NCBI GenBank assembly: GCA_038025085.1
Contig: CM076144.1
Location: 1,674,001-1,738,000, forward strand
Origin: Tetragonia tetragonoides
Lineage: Eukaryota; Streptophyta; Magnoliopsida; Caryophyllales; Aizoaceae
Length of the DNA stretch: 64,000 nt
Direction of reading: 5' to 3'
The translations under genes were made by a program, and so were the position numbers. Positions within the stretch are counted from its first letter, which is position 1. Each line of letters opens with the position of its first letter. Positions 46,429-57,648 of this stretch are shown in pieces. Below the pieces are notes generated by a model. It saw only the letters and a program-made list of their open reading frames with translations. It did no database searches and was not told the DNA's origin.

Positions 46429-46845
46429 TATACTTATATCAAACAAATTTTTGTTTGTGGATATACGACCGAGAGTACACTAGAGGAGGCTTCTTTTTTT
46501 TTTTTTTTTTTTTTTATTTAGAACTTTTTGTTTTTGGCAGGATAGATCATACATCCATGGCTGTATATTAGACAGGTAATGTTGTTCTCTGTTGAATTGT
46601 ACATGTCAAGAGTATAAGTTTATTGCTGACATGGTTTAGAGACATTAGTGTTTGATTCTGAAATGGCACAAAGTGTTTGATCTAGTTCCCTTTTCTTGGT
46701 CTCATTGATATTTAACTAATTTCTTCATAGAACTTACTCCTTTTGCTTCATAACTTCCCTAGCTGTATCCCTTGGTGTCTATTTCCTGAAGAGGTCAACG
46801 TGGATCTTTAGAGTTCCCTTCTTTGAAAACCTGATGAAAATACTG
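46429..46845. other. spacer after the pseudogene
   Basis: Includes the former 3' UTR of the pseudogene and a run of about 22 T at 46493-46515. No gene was seen. Confidence 0.45.
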
Positions 46846-47136
46846 AGAGGCTGTTTGGTTGGGGGTAATGATTAAGAGGGTAATAATAAAATGAATTTTT
46901 AGGCTAAAATAATAAGGTGAAGTGGTGACGAGAATAATGATTAAAGGAAAGTAACGGAGAAAATGAAGAAAAATGGGAGAATATCATTACTCTAGGAATA
47001 GGTGGGTTTGTATTATCCCTTAATTGAGTAATCATTACCCTCCTTCTCACAAAATCTAACCTCCACTGCCTTATATACCCCCATTGTAACATATAAATTC
47101 ATTCCATTACCCCTTTAATCATTACAAACGGCCCTA
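46846..47136. mobile_element. MITE, ~290 bp, GGCTGTTTGG-type ends
   Basis: The left end GAGGCTGTTTGGTTGGGGG is followed by TAATGATTAA. The right end is AATCATTACAAACGGCCC, its inverse with several changes. Internal sequence is AT-rich and noncoding. The exact ends and target duplication are not clear, so superfamily assignment is left open. Confidence 0.7.
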
Positions 47137-47528
47137 AAGAATAGTAGTGTACTAGTCAAATGGATGATGATAATTGATAAATGCTGAATTGTCAGCAAGG
47201 AGCTAGACAAACCTCAACTAATGCAATGATGATAGGAGTGGGCACTCAATGTCAGTTGTAATTATCTTGATTTTCTTTTATTTGATGTCACTGAACACCT
47301 CATCACGTATCAGACAAACTCTAAAGAATTAGGATTCATGATTGAAAATACAAAATTCTCAATTTTTTTGAATACATAAACATATACTCGTAATAATTTT
47401 TCACAATGGTCAAAAAAATAGTAATTGGGAAATCGGTAAACTAAAATCGAGTTGTTTAAAAGCAGGCTTGGCTCGGACACGTACCAGGCTGGTAAGCGGG
47501 TTTGAGCCGGGCTAATGGATCAGCTCCC
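47137..47528. other. AT-rich spacer
   Basis: Nothing recognisable on either strand. Confidence 0.45.
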
Positions 47529-47537
47529 TATTAAATC

Positions 47538-48126
47538 GACCAATTAACCAAATTGGTCTTTTTAGTTACACCCCGTAGACAAATTGGTTGTTTTTAAAAG
47601 CGACGGCAACAATTAGGTCTTTTTATTGTACTCCGGTTACAAATAAGTCTTTTTTTTTACTGAAGCGGGCAAGTAAGTCCCTTAAGGACTGTCGGAGCCT
47701 TTTTTCAATTTTGTAATTAATTAAAATAATTTTCGACATATTTTTCTTCATTTACCTGTAAAAATTAAATTACCCAACTGTTATTTATATGTCGTGTTAC
47801 TAACTAATGGCGAGAGAGTAAATGGAAGGATAAAGCGTTACAACTAAATGCCCAACTATCAAGACCATATAATTGCATTTTTGAAAATTTTCCCTTTTAG
47901 TTTTATGGAAAAATTACTAAAAATAGGCGAAAAATGATTGCAACTAATTTCTATGTTGAAAAATGACTCCGACATTACTTAAAAGACTTACTTGTCCGGT
48001 TCAGTAAAAAAAAAAGACTTATTTGTGACCGGAGTTCAACAAAAAGACATAATTATTGCCGTCGCTTTTAAAAAGACCAATTTATCTACGGGGTGTCACT
48101 AAAAAGACCAATTTAGTTAATCGGCC
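47538..48126. mobile_element. 589-bp long-TIR MULE-type non-autonomous element
   Basis: Two inverted arms of about 165-170 bp face each other. The left reads AATTAACCAAATTGGTC then GTAGACAAATTGGT and AAAAGCGACGGCAA. The right (48126 backward) reads the same order with scattered changes. The 9-mer TATTAAATC flanks it (47529-47537 and 48127-48135). A 9-bp duplication with long inverted arms is typical of non-autonomous MULEs. It encodes nothing. Confidence 0.9.
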
Positions 48127-48135
48127 CTATTAAAT

Positions 48136-48680
48136 CACTCAAATACCTTGTTCAAACTCGTCCTTTCAAACCTACTGGACCATCTCGCCTAAGAAACTCT
48201 ACGGTAAAGGAAAAGGGAAAACAAACAAAACAGAAATTCAACTTATGCGCGGTATAAATCCAACGTGGTATTGAAACTTGGCGAAATATGGATAAGGCTT
48301 TTCCAACTCAAAAAAGGGTACCAAATTACCAATGGTTTATGTTAGTCATCCACTCGCTCTACTAGAAGTACACGTGTAGGGTCGAAATAAATTTCCGAAA
48401 TAAATGAACGGTCATTATTAGCGAGTTGCACATACTCGCGCGAAACTTTCATAGTTTGTCAAAAAATTGAAACTTTTGTATTACTGACATTATTTGATCA
48501 TGAAAAAACTAGATTTATTAACCTCTGACATCAGGATAGATGACGAAATAGTAGACTCACCTTCCTTTCATTTCTAAATTTCTCTCTCCTCTCAAAATTA
48601 AGCAATCCTTACAAAAGGGAGAATTTTGGGTGACAAATCTGGAATTATCAGATTTGTTTTTTTTTGTTTTTTTTTTACTG
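48136..48680 (+). other. upstream region of the F-box gene
   Basis: Promoter and 5' leader. T-rich runs immediately precede the start codon. No specific element is claimed. Confidence 0.45.
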
Positions 48681-50813
48681 ATGGAAGGGTTACCATTAGA
48701 TATTTGTCTTAAGATCTTTAGTTTCTTGGATTATCAGAGTTTAGCTAACGCTCAACAAGGTAAGAAAACAGCCCCGTTATTCAAATTTATCTCAAATTGT
48801 TAAAAAAAAAGGCCCTTTTAGTTCTATTCTCAATGATCTTACATCTTCATTTAGTGGTTGTGATTACTGATTATGCTTTGGATTGTAATTTTGCATGTGG
48901 GAAATGGGGAAATTGATAAAAAGATATGAAGTGGGTGATCTGAGTTTTGTTAATTTAATTCCCATGTTAGACTATTTATGAAGTTTTTTTTTGCATAAGA
49001 CTATTTATGAAGTTATTTAGCTGTTAAATAAATACGAAATTATGAAGTATTAATCGAATAATTTATTTGGGCAATTGCATTGTTTTGGCCAGTTTGATCA
49101 ATTATTAGATGATCAACGTAGAAAATAGAGATAAAAGATGCTCATAAGTTCCATAGATTTTTTATTCTACAAACTTGTCTGTATATTTTACTTCATTGTA
49201 TCTTGTATGGTATATAATTTTTTTGATCATGAAACAGGTTTTAAACGTTCCAGTTCAGATAATTTCTGTAGCTTAGTTATTGAGAAAGTTTCAATAAAGT
49301 AGGAAACAGAAAGGGTGATGAACTCCCATTAGTCAACCTCTGGATTACTCATTAATCTTGGGCGCTTTGTGAACCTGTGGTTAAACCAAAAAAACCTCTG
49401 GATTACTCAATCAGCTCGGATATATGAGCTTGCTGTGATTTGATTTGGGATATTTTTGTTTATTTTTTGATGGTTCTGATGAGTAGAGAATCATAAATCT
49501 GCCTCTGATTCATGTGATGAAAATGGTATTTTTGTTTTTGCTGTGATCCGATTTGGGATATATATATATATATATATATATGTGTGATGGAAATGATATG
49601 GTTCTTTTGCTCGAGGAAACGGATTCTGACTCTATCGAATCTTGTCATTTGTCTAATGTTATCCTTATATTTGGTTTTTGTTTGTGGCTTTCTGTGACCT
49701 ATAGATTGTAAAGAGGATGAATGATTTGGGTTTGGAAAGAAAGCGAACTCACATTTCCACCTTGATATAAGATGGTTAATTGTATTTATTACACTGCACT
49801 TGTAAAAGAAAAAGTACTGCATCTATTGCCAACAGTTTAGTAAACATGGATCCTTGTCGGTGTGAAGTTTCCAGGAAATGGAAGGTCTTGGGCTCAGATA
49901 ACATGTTGTGGGCTAACCTTTTCAAAGAGAGGTGGGGTGAAGATCAAGCTGTGTTCTATGCCCCTTCTGATTCTAAATCATGGAAAGATGTGTATGAAGT
50001 GCAAGACCGTTGTGATCGAGCTGGACTGTAAGTTAAAATTACTAATCCTTTTGTTCCATTTTTTCAGTTTTCTTGTGTCCTGAAATTTAAGATCAAGCAC
50101 TTGTACAAATATTTGGCTACTGGGGACTGAGTAACTTGGGTTTTCAAAGGAAGAATTTTGGCTTAGGGGTAAGTTGGAATTCATTGTAGCAGCCAGCAGG
50201 CAAGCAGGGTCAAATTGTAACCTGCAAGCCTTATCCAATAATTTGGTTTTATGACGATTAATTACTTTTAAATTGTATTGTTAAGGCTTGAATAAAACAG
50301 TCTACTGGTGAAAATAGATTCTGGGTAGAGCATGGGACTGTACAATACTGGTTATAAATCGCCAGTTCATAATGTCTTAGATTCATTAAGAAAAATGTTA
50401 TAAATGTCTTTTTCGAGGGAACAACTCTCTGAACGAGTGTGTCTAGACTCAAAAGCATGATTATAGTCAGGTAAAGGATTGTATCACCACTAGAATCTCT
50501 AAGCTTGAAGAAAGTAGGATCACGGATATCCTAGTATTCTGTCTAACCCTTTCGTTTCTGATTTCAGAGGACTGAAGATAATCAGAGAGGGGGTCGACTA
50601 CTACCTGATCCACCGCGGTGAAATCCAACGCTATTTGGGTTCAAGGAGACAGAGAAAGGGACAAGATGCCAGCACATCTAGTAAACAAGGTGGTTCTAAT
50701 CTGGAAGGGTCTCTGGAAGGAGGACCCAGCTACGGGATCCTAGAGAGAATTCTTTTCTTCATTGGGGATTTGGAAGTTGCTAGTCTCGAAGCTAAACGGA
50801 GCCGGATACTGTA
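48681..50813 (+). CDS. F-box protein
   Basis: Exons 48681-48759, 49868-50027 and 50568-50813 give 161 residues. An F-box occupies about residues 1-45 (MEGLPLDICLKIFSFLDYQ, then VSRKWKVLGSDNMLWANLF). It should dock to Skp1 in an SCF ubiquitin ligase. The remainder (SWKDVYEVQDRCDRAGLGLK, YYLIHRGEIQRYLGSRR) has no known substrate-binding repeat that I can name. The first intron is 1108 bp. The end is ambiguous: the terminal CTG TAA overlaps a perfect donor CT|GTAAGT, identical to the donor of exon 2, so a further exon beyond 50810 cannot be excluded. I could not name the orthologue. Confidence 0.82.
49557..49582. repeat. (AT)n microsatellite
   Basis: A run of about 12 AT units in intron 1 of the F-box gene. 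Confidence 0.85.
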
Positions 50814-51924
50814 AGTAATGTAACTAGACACTTCAAATGTGTTCCGAAATGTTGTAAAGCTTAACAAGGGTCAACTGAAGTCTATTTGTAAGCTTGATAT
50901 CCTGTTGTATGCATAATGAACCCTCTAACATGTTCCGAAAGTTTGTAAATCTTGGTAAAAGATTTGCATTTGTTCATTCTTTCACTCTGTAAGTTGGTGG
51001 TTGCTCAATACCTTTTGTTATTACTCCATGTAATCCGATGTACATCTATGAAGTAGTATATGATCTGTAGTTATGCATGGTTGAAAGATGGACTTGAGTT
51101 ACTTGGCAAAAATTGTTGTTAAGCTAAGAATTTGCATCCAGTTCCAACAGCTTACTAGAATATTTGCTGTTTTTACACTAGTTAGTTCAGAAGGCTTTCA
51201 GTAGCAAAACAGGACGTTTGCACTGCACAAATCACAATGATTTGTTGAAAGTATGGTCACATATGAACCAAGTAATAGAATGCAATCGGCTCATGGCGAC
51301 AACTAACAAGGAAAGAACGTTTCATTGGTTTGGGTTACAACATCAATACAAATTTATGATGGCAATTGGCATGTCCTGCTGCTTGCAACAGACTAAGTGT
51401 AATACTCCAAGAGAAGGTACACGAGGAAACACAACTTTTGTTGCTCTCAATTAACAAACAATACAAGCAAATGTGTTACCTATTGCTTTGACATTGTTTG
51501 CACAAAAGTATCTGCTTACAGTCATCGATCATCGACTAAGGACAATATGTTAGCACTCAAAACTATACCCATACATAAATATGGAGCCTATACTAAAAAA
51601 TACTGTAATAATCAGGCATTAGATCCCCTTCCTCCTCTCATCTCAATGAGTAGTACATAGGGTTAAAGAATTGCCCCCTCACAAATTAGTGAATGGCTTT
51701 GCAGAACTCAAACAGCATACTGCTTTAAGTCTCAAGTAACTTGTATCTGTTCCAGTTTTCTGTCCCCTTTTTTTTGGTGACAGCAGCAAAACTGATCATT
51801 GTCGCAATGATGATCATTTACCACTATCATATTACTGAAAAATTGCAGTACCACTGCACCAGCATTATCAGGAAGCTTGAAATGGATTTTAGGACTAAAG
51901 TTTCGGTCTTCTCTTTTCCTATGC
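50814..51924. other. convergent spacer between F-box and MFS genes
   Basis: Should hold both 3' UTRs. Open frames here (for example 51218-51454) have no coding character and are not called. Confidence 0.5.
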
Positions 51925-54900
51925 TCAGATGGTCAATGGCTCAGTTTCAGGATCCATTTCCTTGAGCCCGTAATCTTCTGTCTCTGCCAAAATTAACATA
52001 TTTATTATAGGGATTTCCGAGCAAAGATAAGAGTGCCAATTACAGCCAAGAAACTGAAAACAACTGGAACATTATTATGAAGCAGCAGAAAAATATTGGC
52101 TAACTCTTAGCATACTGTTGGGACATTTACATAAGTCACTAATTTAGAGTTTATTGAGCATGTTTGTTACTTACTTATCTTGTCAGAAATCACCATGAGT
52201 CGCCTCTGCAATATACAGGCTACGAAGAGGAAGATTGAGCACATCCCAAACATGACAGTGATAGGAAAAGCATTTACCTTCACAAAATACCACAAGAAGT
52301 GTGAGAAACAGAAGCAGCAAATGGAGAGTCTAATGACATTGAATAAGAATAACACATGGAATGAACGCATGAGAAGTTCAAGATGGGTTGTTAATCAGAG
52401 GCTCAGAGCTAAACAAATAAAAGAAATCCACCACCACCAAAGGTACCAATGTGTTTCAGAGAAGACTGGAAATAATACGCAAAAACCCAAGTGAACTTAT
52501 GCAGCCAAAAGCAAATCTAATAAGAAAATTGAACTAATTGTATTCAGTGACTTACATTATACAGAACAACACAGACGAAGATGTTAAGAGGGATCCGGAA
52601 GAAGTTCATGATGGTACTCCTAGCTTCTTCTGGAATATACTGAGACCTCATTTTCATTATAGATGGCCAGAAGATTCCCACACAAGCCTCAAAAGCACAG
52701 AAGCCGAGAAGCTGGATGCAGCCTGAAAATGACATGCCACTATCCCTCACCTTTGAAGGCTCTATAAGAAACTGTCCATTAAGAAATCAGTATAATGACC
52801 AGAACTCAGTCTTGCCTAATTTAGGATTAGAAGTGAAGATCTAACATACATTTATCACAATTGGCAACAATAGAGAGGCAGCAGAGATGGCGAAAACTAC
52901 TTGCATGTAGCTCTCAACTTTAGGAGACGAATGAGCCAGAAGCCGAGATGCAACGGAGCTACCCAACATTGAAGCCAACATGAAAGTTGCAAAAATGAAT
53001 CCATGTGGAATTTCCTCGTCGTGTGGACTCAATGCAGGGGTCCAAAGGAAAACAAACGTATACATCGAACCCTCAAACAATGATTGGATGGCTCCAAGTA
53101 AAGCTATTTTCTCATCTGGCCAACATAAGAGATATTTAATTTTCCCACAACAAAAAGTTTCAAGGACTGAAGGATCCAGGTGTCTCCTTGCAAAGGCAAT
53201 ACACTGGAAAAATGAGAATCATGTCCATCCTGAAGTTTGGGAGTTACTTACCGGAAGCAATAGCTATAGCAGCACCCTTGAACTGTGAAAGCAAATCCTT
53301 GTTCTCTGAGGGGTCTCCGTAATTCTCAGTCCATGATGACAGAATGATGGCCATGCCTACAGCAAGAAGACATGCTGCAGTATCAAAAGGCGCTACAGGC
53401 CCAAGTCCAAATGTGTCCACTAGTAGATTTCCACCCAATCCGGAAAGAATAGCAACAAGACCATTCCCAAGAAAAATTGCCTTTGAGAAAGTTACAGACA
53501 ACCATTGTTGCTCAAAACCCCTCTGCATAGATCATAGAAGAGAGTGAGTCAACAGTAAAATAAATTAACTCGCTAGAAGATAAAAAGTGCATACTCTGTG
53601 TTCCAAGTAAGTTGGACCAAGAAACATCACAAAAAAGTCTTAATCCAGAAAAACATAATGCATCAAGCCAAACAAATGACTGTAAAAGGGTTAGGCTGTG
53701 TACATCTTGACCCTACTAGACCCCGCGAGGTGGGATCCAAGAAGACAACCACTGAGTGCTGCTGTATCAATCCCAAGAAACACATCTTGAATGCAGGTCA
53801 CTCAAAAAAAAAAAAAAAACTAACGGCATTTTCTTTGAGTTCTTAAATTCAGCCACTAAATATCTTATAAATGGAGTTTGAATATTATTTTCTGGGGAAT
53901 TAACTATATACCGACCTTGTTATGTTCTGCAACAAGCCATGACTCAAATGCGGAAAATAAAAGAGATGTTGAGATTCCTCCTAGCACTCGACCCAGCAAC
54001 AGGACTTTGTATAATGGAGAATGCTTGGTCATGCAGCTCAAGATGTAGGTTATGCAATAAGTCATACACGCCCTCTTCCGGCCCCTGAATTCATTGCAAG
54101 GAATTAATCATAAATAGAAAAAGAAAAACAATAGAGCATATGAATGCAGAAACTTAAATAGAAGAAGGTATTACTGTTTGTCAGCCAAAGATCCGACGAT
54201 TGTCCCAAACAACATCGACGATCCAAATCCAGCAATGAACAGCTGTCCTATATCCCCTTTCCCAAACCCATATGTGCTGTAAAGGTAGTACACATATGGA
54301 CCCTGCAACCAATCGCCGGCTGTTCCCACAAACAACCAAAAACAATTCTTAATGCTCATACATGAGTTTGATCAACGTGTACATTTAATCACCATCACTT
54401 TTGAAAGTATCGAGATGTTATCGAGCTATCCCCTGTAAGGCTGTAAGAAACTAATAATAAGCAAGGTAGCATGAGTACGGGTACGCGGGACACGCGGACA
54501 CCGGACACGGAAATTCTCAAAATACCGGATACGCGGACACGTAAAAGAAAACACTAAAACAAATATACATTAAAGAAAACAGAAAATGATATATCCACAT
54601 GTAGTAATTGTGCCTTGAAAAAGAGTGAACAGTGAAGATAGAGAGAGAGAACTAGAAGAAGCGTCGGCAGAATGGAAGAATTATAGGGTTTAGAAAAAAA
54701 TTTATGAGAGAGAGAACCAGACAAAGTGTCCCAAGTGTCCAATACGTTTGGACACGGGACAAGGCACCCATATGGAGTGTTCGTGCTTCCTAGATAATAA
54801 GTGTACTTCCTCAGTCCCAAAATGTTGGCCACCTTTTTGAAACTGTGATTCACATATATAGAGAAGGAAAACGAGATTCGCCTGCTATGTACTTGGATGC

Positions 54901-56392
54901 ATAGACAAGGAAATCTTTTTTTTTTTTTTTTTTTTTTAAGGAAGACAAGGAGATCTCTTGAGAACGCTTTCTGTTGAAGGTAAGCACATCAACTCCATCC
55001 CAATCATGGACAGGCCACAAAACTAAGAGCGGTGATTTAAACAAGAACAATTTCAAACTAGATATCTCACGATGAACAAGGATTGAAGCAGAGTTATTAT
55101 CAACTTATTGAGACAACTAAAAGGAATCAATAACCACTTAAGCCAAAACAGCTCCCATTGATTTTCCATAAACATGTTAGACAGTACTGTTCTGGTGCCG
55201 CATAAAACCATCATGGTTACAATCAGCTTGTAAGCCCCAAAACGGGATCCAACCAAGTTCAGGGCAAATGTGCAATGTGTAAAACTGCTATTCCCACTTA
55301 ACCAGTTCCTTACACAATCATATATAATATAATCTATGTCAGCATAGACTACATTGGAATCCCATTTTTCTGATTTTCCATCAACAACATGTCAGACACT
55401 GCTGTTCTTGTACCCCATAAAAGCATCATGGTTACAATCAAGCCTGTAAGGCCTTAAGGCTCAATCCAACCAAGTTCAGGGCAACATGTAAAACTGGGAT
55501 CCTCCTCTATTTCCTTAAGCGCGTAAATTTTCTTAAACTCATAACAGCACATGTAACTTCTTTCGAAATGATCCCCACTTGACCAATTCCTTACACCACT
55601 ATATTCCTAGTCTATGTAAGCAAGGACTACATTAATACCACAAAAAACATCTCAAAACTCCTCTAGAAACACCGAAAAACAGCAACAACAACATAATTCC
55701 CAAAGATAAGCCTCACTCGCAATTTGCATATACCTAAAGGACCATAAAAAGTGCAACTGAATAATTCCTAAACAATAAACCTAACTAAACATCTCACTAC
55801 AACTACAAACGGCAACAGATCAAAAACAACAAGGAACGGCGAAAATCGACTTAAAAATGGCAATTACACCATTCTGTCTAAAGAATTCTCGTATATGGAA
55901 ACCTTTTTCTTATTGTATGTATCTATACATCCCGTGCACATAGCACCTGTGTAAGCTAGTTAACACTTTGGATTTACACACTAAATAACTTCATATATAA
56001 AATACTATCTAATATAGAGAGTGATCCTTGGAATTGCAATTCACATATCTTATGATAGCAAAGCACATCTTATATGATCTCACATGTAACATCAATTCAC
56101 ATTGCCGCATAAATTACAATCTAGGCTTTCAAATCAAACAAACAAACAAACAGAGACCTAACAAACATTTCGCATTTCAAAATTCAATCAAGAGATCAGA
56201 TCAAACTATTATTTCCTCAGAAATTGAGAAAAAGGATTTACCCATCATGAGAGAATAAACGAGAAGATAATTGTTCTTAAACGAATTGAAAGCTGAAGAA
56301 GTATTAATTCGATCTTTGTTGTTCTTGCTGAGTTCTACAGCTGCCACCACAGCTGCTAGGGATCCGAACACCGCGTAGTAGAATACCTCCAT
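51925..56392 (-). CDS. MFS transporter, MFSD5/molybdate-anion transporter family
   Basis: Eight exons on the minus strand: 56392-56242, 54319-54175, 54084-53916, 53522-53252, 53115-52850, 52771-52556, 52277-52175 and 51983-51925. All introns are GT-AG; 1380 nt, 459 residues, matching the family length. The last exon was found by frame logic: ISDKI joins KTEDYGLKEMDPETEPLTI and stop. It has an N-terminal membrane segment (MEVFYYAVFGSLAAVVAAVE), the major-facilitator loop GSLADKQGRKRA and about 12 hydrophobic helices. Members related to Chlamydomonas MOT2 carry molybdate; substrate here is by family only. Intron 1 (1922 bp) hosts a MITE and a poly(T) scar. Confidence 0.93.
53690..53810 (+). mobile_element. 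possible SINE 3' fragment
   Basis: AGGGTTAGGCTGTGTACATC followed by GACCCTACTAGACCCCGCGA resembles the 3' body of plant Au/TS-type SINEs, and a run of about 16 A lies at 53796-53811. No target duplication or promoter boxes were found. It sits in intron 3 of the MFS gene. Confidence 0.45.
54462..54793. mobile_element. hAT-type MITE, 332 bp, with 8-bp target duplication
   Basis: The left end CAAGGTAGCATGAGTAC and right end GTGTTCGTGCTTCCTAG (inverse CTAGGAAGCACGAACAC) match at most positions. The octamer ATAATAAG flanks it (54454-54461 and 54794-54801). The interior begins and ends with GGACACG-type words. It lies inside intron 1 of the MFS gene. Confidence 0.85.
54903..54956 (-). repeat. poly(T) insertion flanked by 14-bp direct repeats
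   Basis: AGACAAGGAAATCT (54903) and AGACAAGGAGATCT (54943) differ at one base. Between them is essentially a run of about 22 T plus AAGGA. It is the same type of scar as 17511-17568, in the opposite orientation. Confidence 0.5.
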
Positions 56393-57648
56393 TTTTGAGG
56401 AAGAGAGAGAAAGCTGTGTTGCTTCTGTTCTGCGTGACACTCGAGAGAGAGAGAGAGAAATATAATGCTCCTATGAGAGAGAGAGAAAGAGTGTGAAGAA
56501 GAGAGAGGAAACGCGGGGTTTGTTAGGGGGGAGAGGTACACGTGGCGAGATTTGATTTGTGGGAGTATGGGCCACCAAGAGACCGCCGTATTTGGGCGTC
56601 GGTGGGTTTGGGGGTTTTAATTTAACGGCGGATTTAACGGTGCCGGGGAGTTTTAAGTTAATTACTGGTAATTTTCAAGTATTTGGTGGACCATCGATGT
56701 AAGATAGTAATCTATCTCATCAAAGGGGCTCCACTTTTTCTTTTTTTGATAAGAGGGCTCCACTTTTATTTCTTTTCGATCAGAAGTTATGGCGGGTGCA
56801 AAGAGACTGGTCAGTTGACCCGACTTGAGGACGGGCCGGATCTGTTTTTGTGGGTTTTAACTTAAAAGTTTAAACAAGACTTTTAATCCAAAAAAACAAA
56901 AACATAGACCTTACATAAAATACTGACCAGAATTTCGGGCCGATATATACTTGAAATTACATGACTTGATCGACTTATTTGACAAATTTAAGGGCAGATA
57001 TTAAGGTGATTGTAATTTGTAAATTTTTTTCTAGAAGTAGAGATGATCTTTATCAGTTAAACAAACTCAAATTTATTTTTATCTATTGATTTTTTTATTT
57101 ATGAGGCCGACTAAACATGATGTCACTTTTATAGCTAAGTATAATGTCAGCGTGACATCATATTTGTTTGAGGAGCTTCACGTTAAAGCAGCCTCATACG
57201 AGTTTTGTATGTATCTTTTCATGATACGCAAAGGGAAAATATGAATAATTCTTTAAATCTAAATCCTTATGAGATACATGGTATCATACTAATAGACAAA
57301 CTTTGTTTCAAGTCCTAAAGTCTTTCAAAAAGCATTAGCCCTTACACGATTGAAAATGGTTAAGAAGAAGCTGAGGTTGCCTTATCAATAATCCAGGCCA
57401 AAATTCGGGGGGATGATGGGATATCCAAATAAGATCAGAAGCATTAAAGGACCACCACAAAAACAGATTGTATGGAAACCAAAATATCCTCAGTAGGGTT
57501 ACCCGTGCCCACCAACACTTTGGAAACCAAATCATGAACTCATTTTTCCAGCATCAAACAACTGAAATTTTTCTAACCCAGAACTAGCTTAAACAACACT
57601 GTTTTTAACCTTAAGCTATTCTCAGTTTAAAGCACTTAAGTAACAAAA
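56393..57648. other. divergent promoter region, MFS and rhodanese genes
   Basis: The MFS leader next to 56393 is GA-rich (GAGAGAGAGAGAGAAA at 56441). A short duplication of GGGCTCCACTTTT occurs at 56727 and 56754. The rhodanese leader lies upstream of 57649. No gene was found. Confidence 0.5.

Noticed and set aside
46493..46515. Poly(T) run as the tail of a minus-strand retroposon
   Set aside because: No flanking direct repeat and no recognisable retroposon body beside it.
48681..50813. Naming the F-box protein SKIP24
   Set aside because: The parts I can recall of that family do not fit the sequence beyond the F-box, so no symbol was given.
51218..51965. Small plus-strand open frames between the F-box and MFS genes
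   Set aside because: They lie in the 3' region and, in part, antisense to the last MFS exon; no coding signal.
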